Assembly: GCF_017357245.1 (NCBI RefSeq)
Contig: NZ_CP071615.1
Location: 305,740-369,739, forward strand
Source of the DNA: Rhizobium bangladeshense
GTDB taxonomy: Bacteria; Pseudomonadota; Alphaproteobacteria; Rhizobiales; Rhizobiaceae
Direction: 5' to 3'
Length of the DNA: 64,000 bases
Shown: in pieces, positions 48,984-57,899 of the stretch
Layout: each line of letters starts with the position of its first letter
Position numbering within the stretch: the first letter of the stretch is position 1
Position numbers and translations under genes: made by a program
Notes under the pieces: generated by a model
Told to the model about the DNA's origin: nothing
The model's input: the letters and a program-made list of their open reading frames with translations, nothing else
The model's database searches: none

Positions 48984-49547
48984 TCAGCGCTCGAACCGCT
49001 CCAGCATACGCTTCAATTGTGCATTTTGCATTCGAAGCTTGCGCGCCAACTGATCCCGGAGCAGCCTGATCTCGCCATCGAGGCTGATTTCATCGTCAGA
49101 AGCAGTGGGAACGCTTGGAGGCCGTGGGAGAACGACCGCAATAGTTTTCGCCTTCTTGCCCCGCGTGCTGCGCTTTCGCGTTTGACCTTCACCAAGTCGT
49201 CGAAAGGCATTTGGTGCGGCATGCGCAGCTGTGGCGGCTTCATCGGACAAAGCTGGATCAGCTGCTTCCTCCGGCCTCGCGCGTTCGATATCTGCGGGAC
49301 CATCAACAGCGCTTTCCACCTCGTCGGCATGATTCGGGCCGACTGCCACCGCCGCGGAATGATCGTGAAAAACTGCCGTATCGTCCGTAGGACGGTCTGT
49401 GGCGCCCAACTCGTTTTTGGCTGCAGTTTCAGATGGCTCGGCGATGGCCAATCCGTCCGGCTTCACGTCATCGGTCGAGCGGTGTTCTTGCCTCTGCTGC
49501 CGTCGCCGTGACACCAGCCCAGCAAGAAGTTTCCATGGAGACGCCAT
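48984..49547 (-). CDS. SyrB-like protein (distant)
   Basis: The 187-residue protein starts MASPWKLLAGLVSRRRQQRQEH, has a long acidic, alanine-rich middle, a basic patch (TRKRSTRGKKAK) and a C-terminal coiled coil (DGEIRLLRDQLARKLRMQNAQLKRML). This layout parallels the SyrB protein encoded 130 bases upstream. SyrB was described in Sinorhizobium as a repressor of syrM; whether this protein binds DNA is unknown. Low complexity in the middle limits the call. Confidence 0.6.
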   Translation of the reverse strand: MASPWKLLAGLVSRRRQQRQEHRSTDDVKPDGLAIAEPSETAAKNELGATDRPTDDTAVFHDHSAAVAVGPNHADEVESAVDGPADIERARPEEAADPALSDEAATAAHAAPNAFRRLGEGQTRKRSTRGKKAKTIAVVLPRPPSVPTASDDEISLDGEIRLLRDQLARKLRMQNAQLKRMLERFER

Positions 49548-49675
49548 TTTATTCGACCTCGAATTCTACCCCGTATGCAAACTACGAGCAAAAGTGTTGG
49601 CGGCAGAACGAACCGCCGCCAAAAACTTCACTTCAATAAGCATGAGAATGCGGCCAGCTTGACCGTCTGCTGCGA

Positions 49676-50338
49676 TCAACCGAGGTTGAGTCGCTTTCGC
49701 AGATCGGCATTTTCAGCGCGGAGCTTCTCCGCCAGCAGCTTGCGCAGTCTCTGGTTTTCCTCTTCGAGCTGCAGAAGATCCGCAAACTCGTCGACTGCAG
49801 CCACCGACGGTGCCGTCGCTGCCTGCACCGCCCTCGGAGCACGCTTGATAGGCGCACGTCCGGCGCTTGTCGCGCTTTCGTCAGGCTTTGCTTTGCGTCC
49901 TCTCTTCTGCTTTCCGGCGGTGGCATTCGAAGCCAATGCTGGTTGCACAGAAACCGGGGCGGGGGCCGTTTCAGGGACTGCCTTCTTAGCGCGAGGTTTG
50001 CGCACTTTCTTAGATACATCGGACGCGGTGGCGGCCGGCGTTTCAGCATTGATCATCGTATCGTTTTCGTCGGCCATTGTGATCTCCTGTAAAGCCGATG
50101 CATTTGTCTCCTGCTCGATCGGCAGTGTCAATAACGGCCCGGCCTGTTCTTCTCCGGATACAAGCATCTCGCTGCTTCTTGCTTGAGGAGCTAATGACAT
50201 AAATGGCATTGCCTCGTCCTGCATATCTTGCGCAACGGACTTGAGATCCGTGTCTGCCCAGATCGAGCTCGGTTTAGAGTTGAGTTTTCGCCGGCCTGAT
50301 TTGTACTCGACGGCAAAGCTGCGCTGCACTTTTTTCAT
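49676..50338 (-). CDS. SyrB-like symbiotic regulator
   Basis: The 220-residue frame ends with VDEFADLLQLEEENQRLRKLLAEKLRAENADLRKRLNLG, the coiled-coil signature of SyrB, preceded by an Ala/Lys/Pro-rich linker with AT-hook-like basic runs (KQKRGRKAK). A strong AGGAG site stands before the internal ATG at 50077 (MADENDTM), the length of classical SyrB. The upstream 87 codons (MKKVQRSFAVEYKSGRRK) also look conserved, so both forms may be made. It is in tandem with the gene at 48984. Confidence 0.78.
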   Translation of the reverse strand: MKKVQRSFAVEYKSGRRKLNSKPSSIWADTDLKSVAQDMQDEAMPFMSLAPQARSSEMLVSGEEQAGPLLTLPIEQETNASALQEITMADENDTMINAETPAATASDVSKKVRKPRAKKAVPETAPAPVSVQPALASNATAGKQKRGRKAKPDESATSAGRAPIKRAPRAVQAATAPSVAAVDEFADLLQLEEENQRLRKLLAEKLRAENADLRKRLNLG

Positions 50339-50499
50339 CTTAAAGAAGCCTCGGGTGTCAGATTCGAAGGTTCGGCGACGTCTTCAGCATCGCAAGCCTT
50401 TCAGATAGCGACTGCAGTCCATCCGGTCTATATTTTTTGAATTTTGGCTCACTGGGTCCAATCGAAAACAAGCAACAGCTGGGATATAGTTACGTTGGC

Positions 50500-50860
50500 G
50501 CCGCTCGACGATTGCGAGCCGATCTACGCTGGTGTGGCCCTTTGACGTGGCAATACGGCCTGATCCGATGTTCGTCTTGCGCGTAACCGTCGCATAGACG
50601 ACGACCAATAGCTGACGCGCCGAACCCGATCACGGTTGTGCTAATGTCGGTCGAATAGCCGAATGTTACGCGCAATTGGCCGGCTTTCTGCGCCAGCGCA
50701 AGCTCATCGTCCGTCAAGCGAAAATGATCGAGCCCAATCGGGTCATGGTCCTCCGCAATCAGGGTATCGCCCACGGCCGCGGCCTAAGCGGCTCGGGTAG
50801 GCATATCCGGCAATGCCTTCTCCTCGATCAAACGTTGGTTCTGCGGTCTATCAGTTGCGC
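50500..50860 (-). pseudogene. hemN: hemN (oxygen-independent coproporphyrinogen oxidase) fragment
   Basis: Minus-strand frames read IGLDHFRLTDDELALA, GQLRVTFGYSTD and TTVIGFGASAIGR, the middle region of HemN. The radical-SAM CxxxCxxC part is absent, and frame changes occur around GFGASAIGR. HemN genes often neighbour fix genes in rhizobia; this copy is dead. Confidence 0.85.
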
Positions 50861-51184
50861 CGCCATAGTAAAGCCGCAACAATTTTGACTTGATCTACGG
50901 CCCTTCAAATTCAGACGGTCAGCGCTGCCTCAGGACCGCGGGAGCTGCCGCCATGCGCCCAGTCGGGTTTCCGCGTTTGGCTGCGCACTCGGGCGGTGAT
51001 GGCGTTCCGCTGCCAAAATCCCACAGCAGCGGTTTTGTGGTCTGTTCCCCAGTTAGATGGATTCGCAGCGGATCAGTGCAACCTTTGAAGATAGAGGCGA
51101 GGGCGTGACCCACGAAGAACTAGCTTTCAGAAAGAACTCGCGGCCGCTTGGAGCAGGACAATTCGATCCGGGTTGAAGACAGCC
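50861..51184. other. Gap downstream of rpoN, no gene recognised
   Basis: A 64-codon minus-strand frame at 50919-51113 has no known motif. Nothing else stands out. Confidence 0.4.
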
Positions 51185-52741
51185 TCAGAAGCCCGCGACC
51201 TTGGCGAGTGCCCGCTTCTCGCGGCGGCGCTGGACCGAAGATGCAATGTTCATCTCCTCCCGGTATTTCGCAACCGTGCGGCGGGCGAGATTGACGCCGC
51301 CCTTCTTCAGCATGTCAACGATATCGTTATCGGAAAGTATCGCCTCCGGGGTCTCCTGCAGGGTCAGTTCACGGATCTTGTGACGCACGGCCTCGGCCGA
51401 ATGGCTGTCGCCGCCCGCGACGGCGCTGATCGAGACGGTGAAGAAATATTTGAGTTCGAAGAGGCCGCGCGGCGTCAGCAAATATTTGTTCGACGTGGCG
51501 CGGCTGACGGTGGATTCATGCATCTTGATCGCCTCGGCGACGGTTTTCAGGTTCAGCGGGCGCAGGTAATCGACGCCGTGCAACAGGAAGGCGTCCTGCT
51601 GGCGGACGATTTCGCTTGCCACCTTCATGATGGTTTTTGCCCGCTCGTCCAGGCTGCGCATAAGCCAATTGACCGTCTCCTGGCAACCGGAAAGGAAGGC
51701 GTGAGCTTCGTCGTTCTTTTTCACCAGGGAAAAATAGGACTTGTTGACCAGCGGGCGCGGCAGCGTATCCGGATTTAGCTCGACCAACCAGCCGCCATCA
51801 GAGGAGGCTCTGACGACCACATCGGGTATGATCGCTTCGGAAACAGGTGCCTCGAAATCGCTGCCAGGCTTCGCATTGAGCTGGCGGATCTCACCGCGCA
51901 TGTCGAGAAGATCTTCCTCGTCGACGCCGCAGAGCCGCGTCAACGTGGCGAAATCACGCCGCGCCAGAAGTTCGAGGTTTTCGACCAGCTTCTGCATGGC
52001 CGGATCATAGCGGTCCTTCTGCCTGAGCTGGATGGCAAAGCATTCGGCGAGGCTGCGGGCGAAAACACCCGGCGGATCAAGGCTCTGCAGGGTGGCAAGC
52101 ACGCGCTCGGCCTGTGCGAGGCTCGTGCCCAGCCTCTCGCCCGCCTCGACAATATCGGCTTGCAGATAACCTCGCTCGTCGAGCTGGTCGACGAAATTCT
52201 GCGCGATCAGCCGGTCGGCCATGTCAGGCAGGGCGAAGGGGATCTGCTGGGCGAGATGGTCGCGCAGCGACACCTGGCCGGCGCCGAAATCGTCGATATC
52301 GTAGTCGGCGCCATCGCCGCTGCCCGGCATCGACTTCCACTGGCTGACGAGCTCCGGCGCGTCGAGTCGCTGCGGGGCCGCGTCGTCAGGAAAGACATTG
52401 GTGTAGTTGGCGTCGAGCTCGTCATTCAGTCGGTTGGTGCCGGCGCTGCCGCCATTGTCATACCAGTCGGTGGAGAGCGCCTCGTCACGATTGTCATAAC
52501 CATCGTCCCCACCGGAATCCTCCGGCTGATGAGCATACTCTCCATCTTCGGTTTCGCAGCATTCGCCACCCGGCTCCTCGTCGTCCTGAAATTCGAGCAG
52601 CGGATTCTGCTCCACTTCCATGGCGATGAACTGTTTGAGTTCAACATGAGTCATCTGCAGCAACTCGATGGATTTCATCTGTTGCGGTGACATCCCCAAA
52701 GACTGGGTCTGGTGCAGGAAAAGATTGGCAGTGCATTTCAT
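51185..52741 (-). CDS. rpoN: RNA polymerase sigma-54 factor RpoN
   Basis: The 518-residue protein has the glutamine/leucine region I (LHQTQSLGMSPQQMKSIELLQ), an acidic region II (residues about 55-115), the core-binding domain, and the RpoN box ARRTVAKYRE at residues 486-495 that reads the -24 element. It directs nif, fix and other NifA-type promoters. On rhizobial plasmids it is often a second copy used in nodules. It lies 300 bases downstream of fixS on the same strand but probably has its own promoter. Confidence 0.97.
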   Translation of the reverse strand: MKCTANLFLHQTQSLGMSPQQMKSIELLQMTHVELKQFIAMEVEQNPLLEFQDDEEPGGECCETEDGEYAHQPEDSGGDDGYDNRDEALSTDWYDNGGSAGTNRLNDELDANYTNVFPDDAAPQRLDAPELVSQWKSMPGSGDGADYDIDDFGAGQVSLRDHLAQQIPFALPDMADRLIAQNFVDQLDERGYLQADIVEAGERLGTSLAQAERVLATLQSLDPPGVFARSLAECFAIQLRQKDRYDPAMQKLVENLELLARRDFATLTRLCGVDEEDLLDMRGEIRQLNAKPGSDFEAPVSEAIIPDVVVRASSDGGWLVELNPDTLPRPLVNKSYFSLVKKNDEAHAFLSGCQETVNWLMRSLDERAKTIMKVASEIVRQQDAFLLHGVDYLRPLNLKTVAEAIKMHESTVSRATSNKYLLTPRGLFELKYFFTVSISAVAGGDSHSAEAVRHKIRELTLQETPEAILSDNDIVDMLKKGGVNLARRTVAKYREEMNIASSVQRRREKRALAKVAGF

Positions 52742-53045
52742 GATAAAACCCTTAACTCGCAGGAGCTGCCGATCATGGCTTCAGGGCTCGGAAATCGATC
52801 CCTTCGCGTGAAAATTGACACGTGCTTGACATCATGAACTATTGGACAGTTTGGGCGCCTCGGCCGGTAATCTCCTTTCGAGATTTCGTGCCAAACCATT
52901 CGATTGGCTTCCGAAAAGATGCTCAAATTCGGTTGTTGGGTGAACAAAGTTTGGATAGGGGCATGTGTTGCGGACCCGACGAAAAGACGACAGTTCGATC
53001 TTCGCAATTCCCCATCTGCCTTTCCTGTTTGGACCGAGTGTGCGG
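52742..53045 (-). other. rpoN upstream region
   Basis: These 304 bases separate rpoN from fixS. I see no clear -24/-12 promoter. AAGGG stands eight bases before the rpoN ATG. Confidence 0.4.
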
Positions 53046-53204
53046 TCAGAGTTTTCGTTGATCCGTTTCGTCGTCGGCGAGGATTCGCCAGGCCGCGCCT
53101 TGAAGGTCGTCATACTGGCCGCTCTTCAGCGACCAAAGGAATGCCAGGAGTCCTATTCCTCCCATCAGCAGCGCGATCGGTACGAGATAGATCAACATGT
53201 TCAT
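53046..53204 (-). CDS. fixS: FixS, cbb3 oxidase maturation protein
   Basis: The 52-residue protein has one N-terminal membrane helix (LIYLVPIALLMGGIGLLAFLW) and a short cytoplasmic tail (SLKSGQYDDLQGAAWRIL), typical of FixS/CcoS. It is required to load cofactors into the oxidase. Its ATG overlaps the fixI stop (ATGA). It is last of fixGHIS. Confidence 0.95.
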   Translation of the reverse strand: MNMLIYLVPIALLMGGIGLLAFLWSLKSGQYDDLQGAAWRILADDETDQRKL

Positions 53205-55486
53205 GCGGTTTTGGTCTCCGCACTCCTGCCGATCCCTCCTCGAATGTGCATATCCTGACGCCTGCTGAGGGCGTTCAGTCGCAGCGCGTTGGTCACGACG
53301 ATGATCGAAGATGTCGACATTGACACCGCCGCTATCAGCGGCGTCGCCAATCCGGCGATGGCGATCGGCACTGCTAGAGCGTTGTAACCAATGGCGAGAG
53401 CGAAGTTCTGCCGGATGAGGCTGGCGGATCGTCGCGCAACGGCGATCGCTTCCGGAACAGCGTCAAGCCGATCGTTGAAGAAAACCAGGTCGGCCGCCTG
53501 TCTGCCGATATCGGAGGCTGTGGCCGGCGCCATCGAGACATGCGCGGCAGCAAGTGCCGGGGCGTCGTTGATCCCGTCGCCAACCATGAGCACGCGACGA
53601 CCTTCGCCATTCAGCCTCTGGCATTCCTCGACCTTCTGTTTCGGCGTCAGAGAGCCCAAAGCCCAGTCGATACCCAGGGCATGCGCCGTATTGTCGACGA
53701 CGGTCTGCCTGTCTCCGGACACGATCAGCGTTTCAAGGCCGGCTGCATCAAGCCGGTCGATGGCCTCGCAAGCACCCGGACGAAGCGTGTCATCGAAGAA
53801 GAAGCGGGCAAGATCGACGCCATTCTTCGACAGGACCACTTCCGAGAACGGACCGTCGGCGGTGCGGGGCACGACGCTGGTTCCGCAGGCAAACGCCGCG
53901 TTGCCCAATCTATAGACATCCGCTCCGTTCCTGGCCTCCAGTCCGCCACAGGGGATTTCCGTGACCTTGTCGAAGGACATGGGGGCGGTTTCGGTATCCC
54001 GTACCAGGGCCTGAGAAAGAGGATGCCTTGAATGCGCTGCCAATCCACAGGCGATTGCGGTGGCGCTCTCGTCCATGGCGTCCACTCTGACAAGACGCGA
54101 ACTGCCCATCGTCAAGGTGCCCGTCTTGTCAAAGGCCACGGTGTCGGCCTCGGCCAGCCTTTCGAGTGCTGAACCGTCCTTCACCATGATGCCCTTCCGG
54201 AAAAGCTCCCCCGCGGCGACAACCTGGACCACGGGCACGGCAAGACCCAATGCACACGGGCAGGTGATGATCAGCACCGCTACGGCGACCAGCATGGCCT
54301 GTTTCCAGTCTCCGCCCAGAATGCCCCAGGCAAGGAAGGAGACCAGCGCCAGCAGATGCACGACCGGGGAATAGAGTGTCGCAGCGCGATCGGCGATCCT
54401 GCGATAGCGAGCTCTTCCGCCCTCGGCGGCTTCCATGAGGCCAATGATTTCCGAGAGAAGCGAATTCTTGGCAATTCTCGTTGCCCGCAACACCAGCGAG
54501 CCGGTCAGATTCATTGCCCCGGAACTCACTTCGCTGTTGCTGGCGACGGCGACGGGGCTGCTCTCGCCGGTGACGATGGAGAGGTCCAGGTCGCTTTCTC
54601 CGCTGACGATTATGCCATCGACGGGAACCCGTTCGCCTGCGGCTATCGAGATTTCATCCCCCGCCGCGATCTCTTCTATCGCAATGTAATGTCGCGACCC
54701 GTCCGGATTGATCAGCAATGCCCCGCGCGGGGCCAGTCGTGCCAGTCCGTTGATCGCCGCCCGAGCCTTTTCCCGCATGACATGGTCGAGGGTTCTGCCG
54801 ATCAGCAGGAAGAAGAGCAGCGAGACCGAAGCATCGAACCATGCATGCTCGCCGTGATGGACGGTCTCCCATAATGAAACGGCATAGGAGAGCGTCACGG
54901 CAAGCGAGATCGGAACGTCCATGTTGGTGCGCCCGTGCCGGAGCGCATTCCAGGCCGATTTGAAGAAGAAGCGCCCCGCATAGACCAGCGCGGGCGCTGC
55001 TATCATCGCCGAGATCCAATGAAACATGTCGCGCGTCGCGGCATCTGCGCCCGACCAGACCGATACCGAGAGCAACATGATGTTGGCGGCCGCAAAACCG
55101 GACACGCCGATCGCGAGGAGAAGCTGATTTCTGGTCTTGTCGTTCTCGGGAGCTGAGGGCGTGAAGAGATGCGCGCGATAGCCGGCCGCGTTGATCGCTG
55201 TGAGGATCTTGGACGGATCGGTGGCGCCCGTCTCGATCTCCTCCTGGTAGACGCAGCTCACCCTTCGCGCCGTGAGATTGACTCGTGCTGTCTTGACGAA
55301 GGAAAGCGCCAACAACGCCCTTTCGATGGTCGAAATGCAGCCACCGCAGTGCACGTCGGGAACGTTCAGGTCCAACTGACGCAATCCCTCGCCGAGCGGC
55401 TGGCTGGCAAGGCGAACCTCTCCGGCACTGGACGATGTCGTGCTGAGGGCAAGCACGCTTTCCGCCTCCATGGTGCAGCAGGTCAT
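53201..55486 (-). CDS. fixI: FixI, copper-transporting P-type ATPase
   Basis: The 761-residue pump has an N-terminal heavy-metal domain with CGGC, about eight membrane helices, the metal-binding CPC in TCPCALGLAVP, the phosphorylation site DKTGTLT and the hinge GDGINDAPAL. FixI/CcoI delivers copper for the CuB site of cbb3 oxidase. Start and stop overlap fixH and fixS, so the set is translationally coupled. Confidence 0.97.
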   Translation of the reverse strand: MTCCTMEAESVLALSTTSSSAGEVRLASQPLGEGLRQLDLNVPDVHCGGCISTIERALLALSFVKTARVNLTARRVSCVYQEEIETGATDPSKILTAINAAGYRAHLFTPSAPENDKTRNQLLLAIGVSGFAAANIMLLSVSVWSGADAATRDMFHWISAMIAAPALVYAGRFFFKSAWNALRHGRTNMDVPISLAVTLSYAVSLWETVHHGEHAWFDASVSLLFFLLIGRTLDHVMREKARAAINGLARLAPRGALLINPDGSRHYIAIEEIAAGDEISIAAGERVPVDGIIVSGESDLDLSIVTGESSPVAVASNSEVSSGAMNLTGSLVLRATRIAKNSLLSEIIGLMEAAEGGRARYRRIADRAATLYSPVVHLLALVSFLAWGILGGDWKQAMLVAVAVLIITCPCALGLAVPVVQVVAAGELFRKGIMVKDGSALERLAEADTVAFDKTGTLTMGSSRLVRVDAMDESATAIACGLAAHSRHPLSQALVRDTETAPMSFDKVTEIPCGGLEARNGADVYRLGNAAFACGTSVVPRTADGPFSEVVLSKNGVDLARFFFDDTLRPGACEAIDRLDAAGLETLIVSGDRQTVVDNTAHALGIDWALGSLTPKQKVEECQRLNGEGRRVLMVGDGINDAPALAAAHVSMAPATASDIGRQAADLVFFNDRLDAVPEAIAVARRSASLIRQNFALAIGYNALAVPIAIAGLATPLIAAVSMSTSSIIVVTNALRLNALSRRQDMHIRGGIGRSAETKTA

Positions 55487-55968
55487 TGGCGTAACTCCGC
55501 GGTATCGATGCGTTTTGCGTCATGCATGACGACCACGCCGCCGTTTCGCGAGATGGCCTCGACAATCCAGTCACCTTCGGCTAGACCATGCTCCGCTTCG
55601 AACCGCCCCGCGGCTGTCTTCCTAAGCGTAAGGAGGAAGTCCTCGTGGTCTCCGACAGGCCGTTTGAAATTCAGAACGACGTCGTCGACGATCGCAGGCG
55701 ATCCGCTCTTGTCGTGAATATCGTAGCGGATCTCGTGCCCCTGTATGGAGAGGGTGCCCTCGATGCCGTAAGCGGCCATTGCCTTCATTGCCGCCGCTTT
55801 GCGGTTGAACGCCTGACTGGCGACATAGGTGTTTTCCACGACCAGACCGCTCCAGCTGGAGGAGGCATAGAAGGCCATGGTGACGTTCACCGCGATTACC
55901 ACGCCAAAGAATGCCGAGGTCGAAAGCAGTACGTGCAGGCCTGTAAAACCTTGAGCGGAGGTCTTCAT
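55483..55968 (-). CDS. fixH: FixH
   Basis: The 161-residue protein has one N-terminal membrane helix (LHVLLSTSAFFGVVIAVNVTM) and a periplasmic domain with the conserved SSWSGLVVENTYVASQAFN. It belongs to the FixH/CcoH family that stabilises the cbb3 assembly intermediate. It overlaps fixG and fixI by four bases at each end. Confidence 0.95.
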   Translation of the reverse strand: MKTSAQGFTGLHVLLSTSAFFGVVIAVNVTMAFYASSSWSGLVVENTYVASQAFNRKAAAMKAMAAYGIEGTLSIQGHEIRYDIHDKSGSPAIVDDVVLNFKRPVGDHEDFLLTLRKTAAGRFEAEHGLAEGDWIVEAISRNGGVVVMHDAKRIDTAELRQ

Positions 55969-57533
55969 TTGATGTCTCCCGGTGCATTGAACGCCGCGCG
56001 GTAGGTTGCCCGATCGGCATGTTCGGTATCTTCGATCACGAACAGAAATTCGTTGATCGCCGCTCCGGTAGGCTTGCGCGTAACGAAGACCTTTAGCGTC
56101 GTGGCCGCGTCGGGCTCGGCAAGGACCGTAAAGCTGCGAGCGTCTTCCTTGCCGAACTCGGGAATGCGCATCGTCGCCCCCTCCAGCCCGACCAGGCTTA
56201 TGTTCACATCCCTCGGCTTCGGCACCATGTTCAGGACACGAAGCGTGTAGCCATTCCGCAGCGAGCCGTCGCTTTCCATAACATATTGGGGGTTTCGGTC
56301 GTGAACGACGTTGAGTTCAAGGCGCTCCCGAAAGGTGAGATGGACGAGCATTGCCACGCCGACCGACGCCCAGGCGAGCGCGTAAAAGAGTGTTCTCGGG
56401 CGAAAGATGATCCGCCAGTTGAAGCGTCGGATCGCTGGAACGAAGGTCCCATTCTGATTTCGAACCCTCGATGGCTGGACAGCCGTTCGTCCTTCGTCCG
56501 TGGCGAGCGACATGTTGCTCGAGTATTCGCTGAGCGTGGCGTAGGCGATCAGGCCGCGAGGCTTCCCGCGCTTCTCCATGCGACCGTCGCAGGCATCGAT
56601 GCAGAGCGCGCAGGTGATGCACCCCATCTGCTGGCCGTTGCGAATGTCGATTCCCATCGGGCACACTGCCACGCAGGCATTGCAATCGACGCAATCCCCG
56701 ACCGGCATGCCTCTGGCTCGAGCCCTCTTGGGGTACCGCGACCGCTGCTCGCCCCTCCAGGCATTGTAGGTGACGACGAGAGAATTTTCATCGAGCATCG
56801 CACCCTGTATGCGTGGCCACGGGCACATGTAGATGCACACCTGCTCTCGCATCAGACCGCCGAGCACATAGGTGGTTGCAGTAAGGATGGCGACAGTCGT
56901 GTAGGCGACTGCAGGAGCGCGGCCGGTGAACAGCGAAACAAGCAGGCTCGGCGCGTCGGCAAAATAAAAGATCCACGCTACCCCCGTGACGACGCCAATC
57001 AGCAGCCAGATCGAATGTTTGACCACACGCTTCCTCAGCTTGGCAAAGTTCATGGGACCAGCGTCGAGCTTCTTTCGCGCGTTTCGATCGCCTTCGATCG
57101 CACGTTCGACGACGAGAAAAAGATCAACCCAGACGGTCTGCGGACAAGCGTAGCCGCACCATGCGCGGCCAACTGCGGAAGTGACGAGAAAAAGGCCGAA
57201 CCCGGCCATGACGAGGAGACCGGCTACATAATAAAATTCCTGAGGCCAGATTTCGATGGAGAAAAAGAAGAAGCGCCGTGAGGAAAGGTCGATAAGTATT
57301 GCCTGGTCAGGCGCGTAAGGACCACGATCCCAGCGAATCCACGGCGCGAGATAGTAGATGCAAAGCGTAACCAGGAGGACGATCCACTTGAACCGACGGA
57401 AACGTCCCTCTGCATGCTTGGGAAAAACCTTCTTCCGAGGAGCGTAGAGAGGCTGTCGATTGCGACGGGGCATTGACCGGCTCGCCACGGAGCCTTTTGA
57501 TGTATCGGGATCTGGTGCGGTGCAGAGCTTCAT
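55965..57533 (-). CDS. fixG: FixG, membrane ferredoxin-type oxidoreductase
   Basis: The 522-residue protein has about five membrane helices and two iron-sulfur clusters in the centre (CVDCNACVAVCPMGID, then CITCALCIDACD). A C-terminal periplasmic domain follows. FixG/CcoG reduces copper for cbb3 maturation. It is the first gene of fixGHIS, with a FixK box 52 bases upstream. Confidence 0.96.
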   Translation of the reverse strand: MKLCTAPDPDTSKGSVASRSMPRRNRQPLYAPRKKVFPKHAEGRFRRFKWIVLLVTLCIYYLAPWIRWDRGPYAPDQAILIDLSSRRFFFFSIEIWPQEFYYVAGLLVMAGFGLFLVTSAVGRAWCGYACPQTVWVDLFLVVERAIEGDRNARKKLDAGPMNFAKLRKRVVKHSIWLLIGVVTGVAWIFYFADAPSLLVSLFTGRAPAVAYTTVAILTATTYVLGGLMREQVCIYMCPWPRIQGAMLDENSLVVTYNAWRGEQRSRYPKRARARGMPVGDCVDCNACVAVCPMGIDIRNGQQMGCITCALCIDACDGRMEKRGKPRGLIAYATLSEYSSNMSLATDEGRTAVQPSRVRNQNGTFVPAIRRFNWRIIFRPRTLFYALAWASVGVAMLVHLTFRERLELNVVHDRNPQYVMESDGSLRNGYTLRVLNMVPKPRDVNISLVGLEGATMRIPEFGKEDARSFTVLAEPDAATTLKVFVTRKPTGAAINEFLFVIEDTEHADRATYRAAFNAPGDIK

Positions 57534-57538
57534 GGGAC

Positions 57539-57889
57539 TTATCCGATTTCATCTGCCGTTCTCCCATCTGCTGCGCATCTGTCATTGATGCAGATCAAGA
57601 GCGGAGGCCTTCGTGCGAAAGGAAAACGCCATGGAGAGGGGGCGTGGCCTCGGGGGCTGCGGGGGAACAAACAACCTCGCTGGAACGTCCTCGACAACGC
57701 TACAGCTACCGGCTTGTCTGCTCGTGGTCTTTGAGGCAGGTCCAACTGATGATCGAGCTGCCGCTCTTTGCTAGGTCGTCCCGATTGGAAGGTGGCGGCG
57801 TGGCCTTGGCGCATCGAGCCGCGTGATCGTATCGTGGCGCGCGGCGTGCCATCGAGATCGAGGATCTGGTTGTGGCCGTGAGCTGTCAT
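57539..57889 (-). CDS. Possible small ORF after fixP
   Basis: Ten bases after the fixP stop a GGAGAAA and ATG start a 116-codon frame (MTAHGHNQILDLDGTPRATI...). The ribosome site is good, but the sequence soon becomes arginine/proline-rich and runs through the FixK box of fixG. It may be a decayed gene of which only the first codons are meaningful. Confidence 0.35.
   Translation of the reverse strand: MTAHGHNQILDLDGTPRATIRSRGSMRQGHAATFQSGRPSKERQLDHQLDLPQRPRADKPVAVALSRTFQRGCLFPRSPRGHAPSPWRFPFARRPPLLICINDRCAADGRTADEIG
57585..57598 (-). promoter_or_regulatory. FixK/FNR box upstream of fixG
   Basis: TTGATGCAGATCAA is a perfect palindrome of the FixK consensus TTGAT-N4-ATCAA. Its centre is about 58 bases before the fixG ATG, in line with class-II activation under low oxygen. 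Confidence 0.95.
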
Positions 57890-57899
57890 GGCTTTCTCC

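Noticed and set aside
56286-57281. A 331-codon plus-strand frame
   Set aside because: Opposite strand of fixG; no recognisable protein and no ribosome site.
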